DNA of 64,000 nucleotides from Acanthaster planci. Lineage: Eukaryota; Echinodermata; Asteroidea; Valvatida; Acanthasteridae. Shown here piece after piece: positions 22,532 to 34,000 of this stretch. The notes beneath the pieces are model-generated. The model was not told the origin of the DNA, searched no databases, and worked only from the letters and a program-made list of their open reading frames with translations. Location of the stretch: contig NW_019091369.1 of NCBI RefSeq assembly GCF_001949145.1, positions 4,020,945 to 4,084,944 on the forward strand. Reading direction: 5' to 3'. A program made the position numbers and the translations under genes. The number at the start of each line of letters is the position of its first letter. Position 1 is the stretch's first letter.

Positions 22532-23995
22532 TTATAGACTGGATAGGACATCGCGCATTGTTTGTGCACAAAATGCGCGGCCGAACAATGTCGGTGCTTC
22601 AGGAGGGTAATGTGATGCTGTATGCTGTGCATTTCTGGTCAACATAACCTCTTTCTCATGGGATGATGACTCAGCCGGGCTTCGGCCTCCAGGCTCCCGA
22701 AAACGAGCCAAAAATAAACAGAAAATGCAAAAATATCATTTCCAGAAATAACTGACCATTTTCTTATCAACCAACCCACTCGAAAGCGATAATTTAACCT
22801 GTTTTTGTGTGAATTCCACCAGGATATGCAATAGGTTTTGTTAGTTAATATGATGTCCGTGTGTTTTTCCGTCTGGTTTCGATGAGCCAACACTGACAAA
22901 AATCATCAATAAAATGATTTTAATTTCACACACTCTCAGAAAAATCGGCACTAAATAGAATTCATTCATATATTGAGTAAATTTTATTGAAAACCGACAT
23001 GCAGCATAGCGAAGTGTGACAATCTTTTCTGTGAGCACAAAGTTAGCGCAGCTTCAAATGAGAGACCAAACTAACTTACTGCCGTTTTTAAAACAGACAC
23101 TTAATCAGCTTAAAAAGTTGACTTAACAACTTGACTTAAAGTTTTACATTTAGGCCTAGCAATTACTTTCCGGCATAAAAAAAATTCAGTTTTAACTGAG
23201 AACGAATAATTTTGTTACGTAGACAAAGTTTCTTTCATTGCGTTGACTTTGAATTCCCTTGGCCTTGTTTGTAATTTCATTCAACAGAAACGTCAGCACT
23301 CTGATTCTCACTTTGATTTCAGCTCTGCCCCGAAGAAGAATTCTGTCACTCATATCACATCGTCTGTCGCACGTTTTGGGTTCAATGCGTATGCATATCC
23401 GACAAACTCAAATCATTGCTTTATTGGAGATTTTTAAGGTGAAATCTGGGGAAATAAACGACAAATTAGTCGTTCAGTTTATGAAACCACTTTTGTCAAT
23501 GAGTAACATTTCAGACGGTCCCAACTTCGAGATAGTGAAGTTTCATATACAAAGCCTGATTGGCTAGATAGACTGTCATAAATCTCTTACAAGGCCTATA
23601 TGGGCTGTAAGTTCATGTCTAAGCGCGCCCCTGATCAAGCAAGGTGTGGAGGATTATCAAGACCAGAGTAGGCCATCCATATCATGCATATACATGTACA
23701 AATTATATTCCTTGTCAGAGTGGACACTCAAGGACTTTCTATTGGTGTGTTTGAATGCGGGTATGGGGAAGATGCTCCCTAAGGTATGTGTGTGCAAGGT
23801 GTCTTTATTGTTTGATCAGTCAACCGAGGCTGTGGCCCATTCATAAGAGCATGTACAGGATTTAGAAGTCTTAGAGAAAGGATAGAAAAGAAACAGAATT
23901 ATTCACAGACACTCTGAGGGTTGTTTATTGCATGTGGCAATTGGAAATTGTAACATGCGATATGAAAGGCGGCTCATACTACAGATGAAATCTCT

Positions 23996-24189
23996 ATCCG
24001 GTTCGTAAGTGTGACGTCACTTCAGTTTAAACCACGCCCACTCCACTCGTGCACTCACGTAAAGTTACATGCATTGATCGCCGTTTACATGGAACCTGGA
24101 AGTCAACGCGCAACTTCAGCGATTGTCCAATGAGAGCCTGCAAATTTTAGCGCATCCGCCTTTGTGACCAAGTCACTTACGAACCGGAT
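23996..24189. mobile_element. Inverted-end MITE, ATCCGGTTCGTAAGTG
   Basis: The 16-base end ATCCGGTTCGTAAGTG at 23996-24011 is perfectly repeated in reverse complement at 24174-24189 (CACTTACGAACCGGAT). Beyond it the arms continue weakly (GTGAC blocks on both sides). The element is 194 bp. No clear target duplication is seen. It carries a full CRE-type palindrome GTGACGTCAC at 24011-24020. Confidence 0.72.
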
Positions 24190-24604
24190 TCGCTTGATGG
24201 TACAGCGATTTATCGCAGTCTCTCTGCTGTCAAAACATAACAATATCATAGGGATTACAGCTTTGGGCAACTATTTGGAGCCACCTGTAAATAGGTCCAA
24301 ACTTGCCTGTATGGACCGAATCGCGATTTGTAGGCTGCCAGTGTCCATTTCGTGGCACATAAAGAAGGAGGGTGGACTCTTGGAGGACCGCTTGCTTGTA
24401 TTTCTGACAGTATCAGACGAAGCGTAGCCCTCCAAATCGCGCGCTCTATCGGCTCCGAGCAGAACAAAGGAGGGCGTTTTTGTTTTGTTTTGTTTTGTTT
24501 TACTTGGTTTTCAAGTTGGTACTCGCCGCAAATGCGCGGCGCGCCATGAGCGCGAGTATATGCGCGTTTGCCGCGGAGCACGCTGATTACGGGAAACTAA
24601 TTTA

Positions 24605-24843
24605 GGCCGTTTTCCAATACTCAACGCGGGCTCCGTCTCAGGCTTCAACTGTTTTTACTTCCTAACTTTGAGGTCGTAAGCGCCATAGTAAGTCCGATAG
24701 TGCCTCAAAAGATGAAGTAAGATGCAAAAGAGCCAAACATTACAGTACTTCAACTTTAATTAAACGCTTCCGGCCCACAATCGGGGATTGGTTTCCTACA
24801 CGAAGCCTGAGACGGAGACGAAGTTGAGTATTGGAAAACGGCC
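24605..24843. mobile_element. PIF/Harbinger-like MITE 2 (TTA target duplication)
   Basis: The ends GGCCGTTTTCCAATACTCAA and TTGAGTATTGGAAAACGGCC are inverted repeats that continue inward for about 42 bases with few differences (CTCCGTCTCAGGCTTC / GAAGCCTGAGACGGAG). TTA flanks both sides (24602-24604 and 24844-24846). 239 bp, no transposase. Confidence 0.82.
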
Positions 24844-25538
24844 TTATTCCCGCATGTATGGTCTTTGCGCGCGTACACGCAGAACGCGTGCAAGAACCCG
24901 CTTGTAAACACCTGTCTTTCTTTTGCCGACTGGGGTTGCACTTCAGCTCAGGGCGGATTCTGCTATGGAGTGCAGGCATCGATTTCCAAACTGGCGACGG
25001 GCCACTGTTTTTGAGTGATGATTTTCTCTGGAGAGAAGTATTTTCATAAATTATCGGTTAATCCACTGAAAATTGAAAGGAAAATGAGGAAGTGAGCTTT
25101 CATTTGGAATGTGTCTTGAACACCTGAGATATTTGTATATTTTTGATTCGTTAAAGTGGGGATATTTATCACTGTTGCCTATACAGCTTATTTACGGGTC
25201 AGCAACTATAACCAGGTCAGTAATAAATCCACGCGCTTGTTGACGGAGCTTTCACGGTAGGCCTACTCGTGACTGACAAGTTGCTAGCGCCAAGGTCAGA
25301 GCTCTTGTGCCTGTTATATAATTTTTTTTGCTCTAGGCAGCAGTTTCACTCTAACAGTACATGTATTGTAATACGTGCAAGTCAAAGTATTAACCCTTGC
25401 ATTCCTAGACTTTAGCATGTGACCCACATTAAATTTGTGTGGTGTGACCGGCACAGTCACTCCTCTGTGGGTGACATTGCTGCACTCAGCCATCTTGCTT
25501 GAATACTCCTGAATAACGGCGTGGGTAGCCTCGATGCG

Positions 25539-25722
25539 ATGATGGTCGACCGGGGTTGGTCCTGGGCTGTGCTGGTAGGTGCACATGTCGGCGTAATGCT
25601 GACTAATGGCTATTTGACCACCCTGGGTGTATTCTATAACGAATGGAAGGATTACTTTGATGTCAATGCTACTGCTGCTAGCTGGCTGATAAGTCTACCG
25701 TGGCTGAGTGCTTGCCCGATAA
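25539..25722 (+). CDS. Transporter copy 2, coding exon 1
   Basis: ATG at 25539 (a second ATG follows at 25542); ends ...TTGCCCGATAA before GTGAGT, phase 1. Encodes helix 1 and the start of helix 2. Confidence 0.92.
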
Positions 25723-28184
25723 GTGAGTATCCTTGGGGTAATTATTTTGTTTTTTTTCCCGGCGCATGACAAGACCAACGTCTCAAACCGATATATTATT
25801 AGGCCCTAAATTCCAGTGAGCAAATTCTGTCCAGATGAACTACTGACGGTTCATTGTATGCACAGGTTGGTTGGTTGGTGCACTAGCTACTAAGATTGGT
25901 GTGCGTCAGGTGTCAATGATTGGAGCCGTAGTTATTGCACTTGCAACAACACTGGGATCGTTGACAACCGATATCGGGCAAATGTATGTTTGCAATGCTG
26001 TAGCCGGTAAGTTCCTTTATCTCAGATGGGGCTCAGTTGTGTTACACAGACGGAAGGCTGACACAAGACTTGATAATAGGCCGAGTCACTTTGGAACCGC
26101 TTAAACAATGGACTATTACTCCAATCTGTATTGTACATCAGTAATATTATAGTCATAGCTTACCGGCCATTTTCTTGTGTAAATGTTTAGAACCGTGAAA
26201 TTATCCATTAAATCAATATGGCCGATGTCGTCACGCACACTGGATTATATGTTTATTACAATCCAAATGTTTCAGAAATTATCGATTTAAAATATAATAA
26301 TTGTTCAGCAACGTGGCTTTGGTTTTATTGGTGAGCTTCACGTTTGATTCATGTCCGTATGTTTGCAAAAATTGTTGCGAGAAATGACGCAGTAAGAGGC
26401 AAGTTGTGTGTGTAAATATTTTACTTCCTGTGGTGCACAATAAATTAACTGAAAACCATCCTTTATAGGATGCCACGTAGCACCTGTAGTCCTAACCACA
26501 TGTAGTTGATGGGGGGTGAATCTAGTTTCGTCAACCTTTATTCGATGTATGTTATTATTTTTGACTTCGGCACAACGCAACGTTTCATAGTGTTCTTTTC
26601 CACAAGTGCCCCGCCCCCAAACAAAAAGGCGACCAAAGAGTTCTTAAAAGTCAGACTGCTTTTTAGCCTGATCTTTGTATCCGATCTCTATTAATACTTT
26701 CTTCTGTTTCCCGTTTACACAGGCATTGGCGCTGTGGCGGTAGTGTCACCGGGAGCTATCATTATTTCACAGTACTTCAAGAAGCGCTATTTTTTGGCGA
26801 ATGGTATCACAATCCTTGGCTTAAATACGGGTCAGATGGTATTTCCTCCATTAATTCGCCTACTAATTTCTGCTTATGGTTGGAGGGGTGCCATGTTCAT
26901 TACTGGAGCCTTTCAGTTCAATGCAGTGGCTGCTTGTGCCCTTTTCAGACCCTTCAAGACCGACTTTGACATCGACAAAGTCCAATCACCATCCCGGGCG
27001 GGGAGCGTAGAATCCCATCCGTTGCGTGATGTCGTGGAGAGTGAAAAGGAGGATAACATGTCAGAGAATGCATTGCAAGAGCAAGACGGAGGGACCAGAC
27101 AGAAATGCTGGAGGTTTCTTGAGATCTTTACCAATCTTCAGGCTGTGATGATTTTGATGACGAGTTGTCTGCAATGTGTTGGTCTAGTGATGAATATAAC
27201 TCATCTTCCGGCCCGAGCTAGGGAAGCTGGTTGGTCGAATACGCAAGGAGCCATGCTTGTTCTAGCGTTTGGGATTTCATCTGCATTGACCCGTTCACTT
27301 CATGGTTGGTTTGTAGGCCGAGCTTACGTTGATTCTTTCATTCTGCAGCTCACTGTCCTCCTGTGTACTACCCTGACAACATTTCTAAATCCAGTGTCAG
27401 ACAGTTATGTCTTCCTGGTGTGTTACTCCGTGGCTCTAGGCACGTTTCTCGGAGTTAGTGTTCCACTTTTGATGGCCAACGTAAAGACAGTTGTCAGTAC
27501 ACCACAAGTTCCCACAGCATTGAGTTTGATGTGGGCTACGTTCTACCTCGGTGGAATTGGTTCGATTGTCGCTGGTAAGTCTCTTTCTCCTTACACCATA
27601 GTCAAACTCACTTTAAAATGAAGTAATGCTTATTTTGTTGAAAAACATTAATGCAAACTTTTCGGCATTTGTTTATTGTTTAGTTATTGTTATTTAAAAA
27701 GCCGCATCTTTTCTTTTAATTTTTTCCCATTCCAGAGAACGCTACATTATTCATGCGTATTAGCTAGGCGCTTTAATAAAATACGGGGAACATTGTACAC
27801 ATGAATATTTTGATTCTTTTTACTTGTAGGATAGCTAGTAAAAAGCTTGCAGGCACTTTGAATTGAAAAGTTGCGGCCATTTTGAATTTAAATGCTAATA
27901 GTCATTCTGGATAAAATAGAAAAGGTTCCCTCATTCTAGAAAAAAACGGACAATCAACTGATATTTTTTGCCTGACAGGATGTTGATTTTCCTCAGACAT
28001 TCTTTAACTTGTAATACTGTGTTGATATTACTCTGTTCGAATTCCAGGTAAAATCTATGATGCTACAGGGGCCTACTTGGTGCCTTTCTTGGCAGCCGGT
28101 ACCTTATTTCTCACAGCTTTCCTATTATTTGCCGTGGTCACAGTCAGGAAGAACCGACAAAACGCAGGACTTCAAAGACTGTAG
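25539..28184 (+). CDS. SLC16/monocarboxylate transporter-like protein, copy 2
   Basis: Tandem paralogue of the preceding carrier, also an SLC16-type MFS transporter with unknown substrate. Exons 25539..25722, 25866..26006, 26723..27574 and 28048..28184 join in frame (phase 1 throughout, GT-AG) into 437 residues. DRGWSWAVLVG (residues 4-14) is closer to the family DGGWGW consensus than copy 1, and the N-terminal tail is almost absent: the frame is closed by TGA at 25500-25502 with no earlier ATG. QYFKKRYFLANGITILG (from about residue 125) is the second signature. YGWRGAMFITGAF, a charged loop (VVESEKEDNMSENALQEQD) and six C-terminal helices follow, and the last exon opens with GKIYDATGAYLVPF. 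Exons 2 and 3 have exactly the same lengths as in copy 1, although the sequences have diverged widely, so the duplication is old and selection has kept both. Confidence 0.95.
25866..26006 (+). CDS. Transporter copy 2, coding exon 2
   Basis: 141 bases between TGCACAG and GTAAG; encodes WLVGALATKIGVRQVSMIG and helix 3. Same length and phase as in copy 1. Confidence 0.93.
26723..27574 (+). CDS. Transporter copy 2, coding exon 3
   Basis: 852 bases from TTTACACAG to GTAAGT, the same length as in copy 1. Holds the QYFKKRYFLA signature, helices 4 to 11 and the central charged loop. Confidence 0.95.
28048..28184 (+). CDS. Transporter copy 2, coding exon 4
   Basis: Begins after AATTCCAG; encodes GKIYDATGAYLVPFLAAG, the final helix and a short basic tail, ending TAG at 28182-28184. 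Confidence 0.93.
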
Positions 28185-28632
28185 CATTCATTCATAATGG
28201 GTTTTTTTTCACTTTAACACGCCTTTTGACAGAAGAACCCACTGAAAACAACACGAATTACAGAGCTAATTATCAAGAGCTATGCGAAGTAACTAGAGAG
28301 GACGCCCTACATGCGGCTCACGAGAGAGAAGCTCGGATACAAACTAACCACATGCGATATTGAAAGGGAGTTTTGTTTCCTCATTTCCTCTTCATGGTTA
28401 AACGACCGGAGATAATTTCAATGAGTTGATAACGATAACGGTAGACGTTCTATGTACAGGGTACATGGAAAGTTAAGTTAGATAATGTTCTAATATTATA
28501 GTCATATAAACTAAATATATTATATTATATCTAACCTTTGTTCTTACAGACTAATAAGTTTAAGATCGTACAAAACTCCCCTCCCCATGATGTGATAAGA
28601 ACCAGAGCAAATATGGCGTCTAATTGGATAGA

Positions 28633-28664
28633 CTCAGGGCAGATGGACTACTATCTGCCCTGAG
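28633..28664. repeat. Perfect 12-bp hairpin
   Basis: CTCAGGGCAGAT and its exact complement ATCTGCCCTGAG are separated by GGACTACT. It lies at the edge of a dispersed repeat and may be an element end rather than an RNA structure. Confidence 0.85.
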
Positions 28665-28752
28665 CAGAAACACCCCCTTATCGGTTGAAAAGAGCCATGT
28701 CGGTCGGCAGTGTTCATTTTGTTGGTAGCGATGCGACCGTAACGGCGTATAT
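28655..28752 (+). repeat. Dispersed repeat with an inverted copy at 32735-32826
   Basis: Shares CGGTT(G/A)AAAAGAGCCATGT, GGTCGG and AGTGTTCATTTTG with the reverse complement of 32735-32826, and TTGGTAGCGA in weaker form. The copies lie about 4 kb apart in opposite orientation. Confidence 0.75.
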
Positions 28753-29724
28753 TTCCTAGTACATTTATTGATTATTCAACTTACTTTCAAATCAGCTAGG
28801 CCTATGAACAACCTCACGTTTGCCGTAATAATTAGATTTTCAAGAATATGATAATTAATGGTGTCAAAGGCTTTGGGTTAAAATATAAGAATACACCTAT
28901 TGAATAGACATTTTCTTTAAACCTTGGATTTTTTATGTACAGCCTAGTCTAGTGCCATTGATGTTGAGTATAAATTTTTATGTATTAAATATAATGTACT
29001 TAATAACAACACACATTCCTGTATCGACTTTTTGTGTGTCTTAAAAGCTGAATAAACGGGTTGGAAATTCTATTTTGCTGAAAGAAACAAAACCCTGGCT
29101 ACATGCCTGTCAGAAACTTAACTTTTAAGCTGGCCTTTGATATCATAAATTCATCCTTCACAGACGTAAGTTGTACTTGACCTACGAATCTTCCATATCA
29201 CCTTGGCCTCTAAAGGTGCTCCCACGTATAAAGATTATACACCCAAAACATTCTATATTGGAGGGTCCTGAGAGCCATGGAACTGGGGAATCGAAGAGAT
29301 ATGGCATTTAACCTCTGGCCCGGACTCAGGGCTTCCAATTCTGAGCAATTTGGATGCAATCGGGTCCGAAAGTGGCACTTTTTGAGCCATTTTGCACAGG
29401 ATGCATTTTCAAAATGGCTACTTTTCTGGGCAGTGGAATTTCCTTCATTTTAGGGGTGGTCTGCTTTGGGTCAGAATTTCTCAAAAATTCGTTGGTCAGC
29501 CCTCTAAAAATTGAAAGGAAAGTGAAAGAAGACGTGTCAAACATCGTTTTTCTGTGCAGCCTGAATATCTTTGTGGGTAGTGAGTATTTTTTAAAATATT
29601 TGTGAAGAATGGGGATTTACTACTGCTGTCTATGATAATTTGTTTGATGCGGTGCACCCACTTCAACTCTGTTGAGGGTTGCACTGCACGAAATACGAGC
29701 CCATAGAAAACAGTGCAAAATCGG

Positions 29725-30135
29725 ACCGAAATAGCGCCGCCTGTTGATTCTTGTGAAGAGGTAGGCCTCCGTTTTTTTCACTGGAAATTCAAGATTGTGG
29801 CCGGAAGATCACTTTTCGTTTCAATTTCATGAGGGTTAGCCACAAAAATATTTTTTTATTTGAATTTGAACGAATATACCCCCAAAATAGCAGTAAAACT
29901 ACGCGCTCATTTCTTAATGTAGCCGCCCGCCTAATTTCAAAATAGGTCTGCAATTTGAGGCTTTTAGTGAAAGAAATACCCCAAACTGGAAACTTTCAGT
30001 CCTAAATTCGTGATTGATAGAAATATTTCTGTGATGCCTTCTGATTATAGCCTGTCTTATTGTAAATATCCCGTGGGATCACAAAATACTAAGCTCGCGC
30101 GCAGAAATACAACCATATGGTGGAATGCACCCCGA
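29725..30135 (+). repeat. Dispersed repeat, copy B
   Basis: Opposite orientation to 21632-22035, sharing the block order from CGAAATAGCGCCGCCTGTTG to GGTGGAATGCACCCC. The repeat may begin earlier: 29440-29630 loosely resembles 25020-25185, which could be another fragment. Confidence 0.72.
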
Positions 30136-30646
30136 GGAATCGGAAGAGCGCCACCTTATTGACTTTCGGCAGTTTGAGGGCGCTGTTTTGCAGAAGTGAA
30201 AGAGCGCGTCGAATGGATGTTTCTTGAATCCTGAAGCTTGGCAAATTTGATCATCGAGGCTCAGCAGGACAGGTAAATAAATTTGAGTGGAAAGAGTTCT
30301 GTAGTACGCCGCCAGGATTTTCAAATATTGCCGAAATGGACTAACCCAACCAATGTCGTAGGTATAGTGTCAAGGAGCTGGTACTGGCAGTGGTAGGCAC
30401 TAACGCCGGCAAAAGCCATGAAGCCTGAAAATTTGCTTGACACTTGTTGGACCATTCCTCCATTGTTGGACTGGTCACTTAGCCATTTAGCTAATCAAAT
30501 AGGCCCTACACAAGGAACTTTGTTTGCTGATTTGTCAAAATAATTTTATACTAGTTTTTTCAAAAGAGATTAACCCTAACAGTCCCCAATCGTTGACTTG
30601 AAGGATTTAGGAAAGGGTATCCTTACCATGTTGAGTTTTTCCAGTA

Positions 30647-31003
30647 ATGGAATTTACATATACAATATTCTTCATGTGCTTGTCATCACTACTCAGTATG
30701 TTCGCATCAGGATCACTAAACAACACTCCATTTGAGTGTAAGACACTCCAGCACTACCTGATCAATAGCACCTTCAAAAGGGTGCCCTCCAATTCTACCT
30801 CCATGGAGGGTGACATTCCAGCCATGATGGACAGCATCCACCAGAGAGATGATGAAGGCCTACAGCAGGCGGGAATTTCCAGCAAACTTGTACCTAGTGT
30901 GAAATCCGATATACGGTCCAATTTGGAAATATACAACAAGGACAGGTACCAGACCAGCTTGGATTCTTGTTCAAGGGACATCTGTGGTCATACAACTTGC
31001 AAA
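30647..31003 (+). CDS. Unknown gene, first visible exon
   Basis: Ends ...CATACAACTTGCAAA before GTAAGA, phase 0. The left limit is uncertain: it is either an ATG start at 30647 or an acceptor 50-64 bases to the right. Confidence 0.55.
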
Positions 31004-34000
31004 GTAAGATTCAGTGTAAGGATAAACTTTCAAACTACAAAGGTGTACCTAAAAATGAGGCACTGTCAGTTTTGTTTTTTGGTTATTTTTTGTATCATTC
31101 AGAATTACAAATATAACACAATTTTTGGGGAGATGGGTCAATGAGAAAGTGATATCAATCTTTCAGGAACTGCTCTAAAAGACAAGGGAATAAAGCGTTT
31201 TTTTTAAGCCAAATTTACGGATTTGATGCTCTAAGATGAGAAGATGTGGCCTTTAGGCATATCTGCCCATTTAGGTTTAACAAGTCAACCCTTCCACCAT
31301 TAGGACACTTGCCTGTACCAGACATACAGATCATCCGAAAGACTTGAAGTAGACAGAGACAGCACCTCTTGCCAGGAGAGAGAACTTCATCAGGGTCACT
31401 CCCCCTTGACTGGCATTCAGGAGGAGTGTCAGTGGAATGATTTGTTGATGAATTCACCAGCAGATACACAGAGAGACCTAAATCCACAACATACAGAAGA
31501 GGAGGATGCACTCCTTGGAATTGGTGCGTCTGGTTGTTTCTTGGTATTCATCTTAGCTCAAAACATCTTCACAAGGATGCTTTGTATGTCTTCCAAAATT
31601 GTACCTGTGGGTACATTCTGTTTACTTTAACATTCTGTGGGTATTAAATAATAGAGTCTTTTGGAATCCAACGTATGATCTTCACATCATCTGGTGGATT
31701 CCAGTGGATTCAGGAGGGCTAGGTGGTTAAGTTTGAATTCACTCAAATAGTAACATTTTTCAGGAAAATCCGCTCTTCAGTCTTAAATTTATTTCTTTTC
31801 AGTTCTTGTGTTTGCATGTTTTGTTTAATGTTAATTAAATTTTTAATTAATTAATTTATTAAATATCAGGAATTTTACATGCCTAAGTTTTGGCTTTCAG
31901 TTAGCAGCCATAAAAAGAAACTCAGTGTTGTTTTGGCATTCCTAGCTGTTTTATTCTCATTTCAATAAGTCTTATTTCTTTTCCTCTCTTCAGACTATAG
32001 TCTGAGGCAGTCTGTAGAGGCAGAGATTGAAGCATTTAGAATCAACCTTCATAATTTCATATCTGACCACCACCAGCAGTATCGACAAGTACTATTGCAT
32101 GGCATTGATCCAATTACAACACAGGTATGATTAGAGCCAGGTTATATTTCAGCTTTCACATCAGTGAGGATTCAAAATGGTATAATGAATTGAATCTTAA
32201 CAGATGGTAAACATTTAGTAGCTGATAAGTTCCATTTCACATTCACCCGAAGGGAAAATTTGTGTTTCATTTCAGAACTCCGTTTGTGATCATACTGTGA
32301 TTGGGAGAACTAACTATGAATGGTCTCAAACAAACTCCTCTGCACAGTGCCACATGTAAGTAAAGAATATAAATAAGGAAATACTTCCATTTTGTAGATT
32401 TCTCTTGTATCCCTCTCCAATGGACCTAGGTATTTCCTCAACTATTCCTCCTAATTTCTTTACACCAAAATATCTCAAACTTTTTCCTTATTTTTTAATA
32501 TGTTCATTCACCAATTGCTCTGTGGTAGAGATTTCTTTGAAACAAATTTATTCTGAAGTGTGAAAATTAGGAAAAAAGTGAATTGTAAAACCTTAACTTG
32601 CCACAGATATGATTAGAGCAGTGAGGCCTGAGCTGGACCGAGAGAGGGTGTAATTTTCCTAGCAATGGATGTTCCTTTGGTCAGAACTGCTCTTTGCTGG
32701 TTCACAAACAACTATGAAATACACGCATTACCGTCTTGTCGCTACCAGCAAAATGAACACTCCCCGTCCCGACCAACATGGCTCTTTTTAACCGATGAGG
32801 TGATGCTTCTGCTCGAGGCGATATATTTCTCTTTAATTAATTGGAAGTGATATCTACATATTTCTTTCACCTTGCAATGCGTTATCACTGCATTATGTGT
32901 TTATCTTCTCGATAGCAGGTAGTTCTCCGTAGCTGAAATATTTCAGTAATGACTCACGTATGTACTTATGGGTGGCACGTATTTATTTGCTGATAAGATC
33001 AAAGTGTTGGAGTGTATTAAATCGTTATGAAGAAATAAAATGTCATGTGAGATGGGCTGTGGTATTGAGACATGAAATGTAACTGATACAGAGATACTGT
33101 ATGAATGACTGTACACTCAGGGTTTGTTAAGAACTTGTTTCCATAAATAAGCCAGCTTGTCTTTATTCTTGTGCATTGAATATCTCTTTTTATTCCAAGT
33201 GGATTCTATTTGTGGTTTGTTGAAGTGGTCTTAGAGCATTGGTTGAGTTATATGCTGTCAAGACCTTACACACTCTGGTCCATTCTAGAAAAGAAGAGCC
33301 TTGTATTCTAGTCCCATTCATGGATGGGACCCCATTCATGGATGAGACTTGAATAGTTAAACTTTAAGTAGACCCTGTAGATAGAGGAAACTGTGTCCTT
33401 GCCAATTATTTGACTAAATGCTAAATGTGCTGGAAAGTCTGATACAACAGTAAGGTTATTTAGTCATAGGTTGGCTTGACTGTGTAAATCACATCATATT
33501 GAGTTTACATTGGAAAAACTCACCAAAAACACCATGAAGGCTAACAACATCCAACAACTCACTCCCAGAACCAATAACACAACCAATACAAGGAATTACG
33601 TTGCTATCTTGTAGGAAGAATCCTTTAAAAATATTAGTGTATCTCTTGTTTTATTTTATGTCATTCATCACCAGTGAGGAGTCTTCAGGCTCCAGCTTTC
33701 GCATACAGGATGACGGCACTTGTCAACTGTATCAACCAAACAGCAGGTAACAATAAAACCCATGACAACCTTACTCAACCCAGAATCAAATGTACTACAC
33801 ATTTTTAATTGATAAACGCAGGAAGTGAGAGAAATCAACTTATTCAATATTAACAGAGGAACTCAAAAACAGGGGAAACAAATGTTTTAATTTGACATAG
33901 TTTTACTAAAAAAGTCCTTGGTATACCTCAGTGTCATTCAAAAATTGAAACCTTTTTTTAATGGGGGATTCCAAAAAAGAAAACAACTTACCATGAATGT

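Larger units (their letters stand above)
21107..25538. other. Interval between the two transporter genes
   Basis: 4.4 kb made largely of transposon-like pieces: an inverted copy of a longer repeat (21632-22035), two TTA-flanked MITEs (22067-22531 and 24605-24843), a third inverted-end element (23996-24189) and a (TTTTG)n run at 24478-24500. No gene is supported. The promoter of transporter copy 2 should lie near 25200-25538. Confidence 0.6.
28185..30646. other. Interval between transporter copy 2 and the unknown gene
   Basis: 2.5 kb without a supported gene. It contains a perfect hairpin at 28633-28664, one copy of a dispersed repeat (28655-28752) and the second copy of the longer repeat (29725-30135). 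Open frames at 29326-29605 overlap on opposite strands and match nothing I know. Confidence 0.6.

Noticed and set aside
24478-24500. (TTTTG)n run as a SINE tail
   Set aside because: A simple repeat by itself; no Pol III boxes or element body could be seen next to it.
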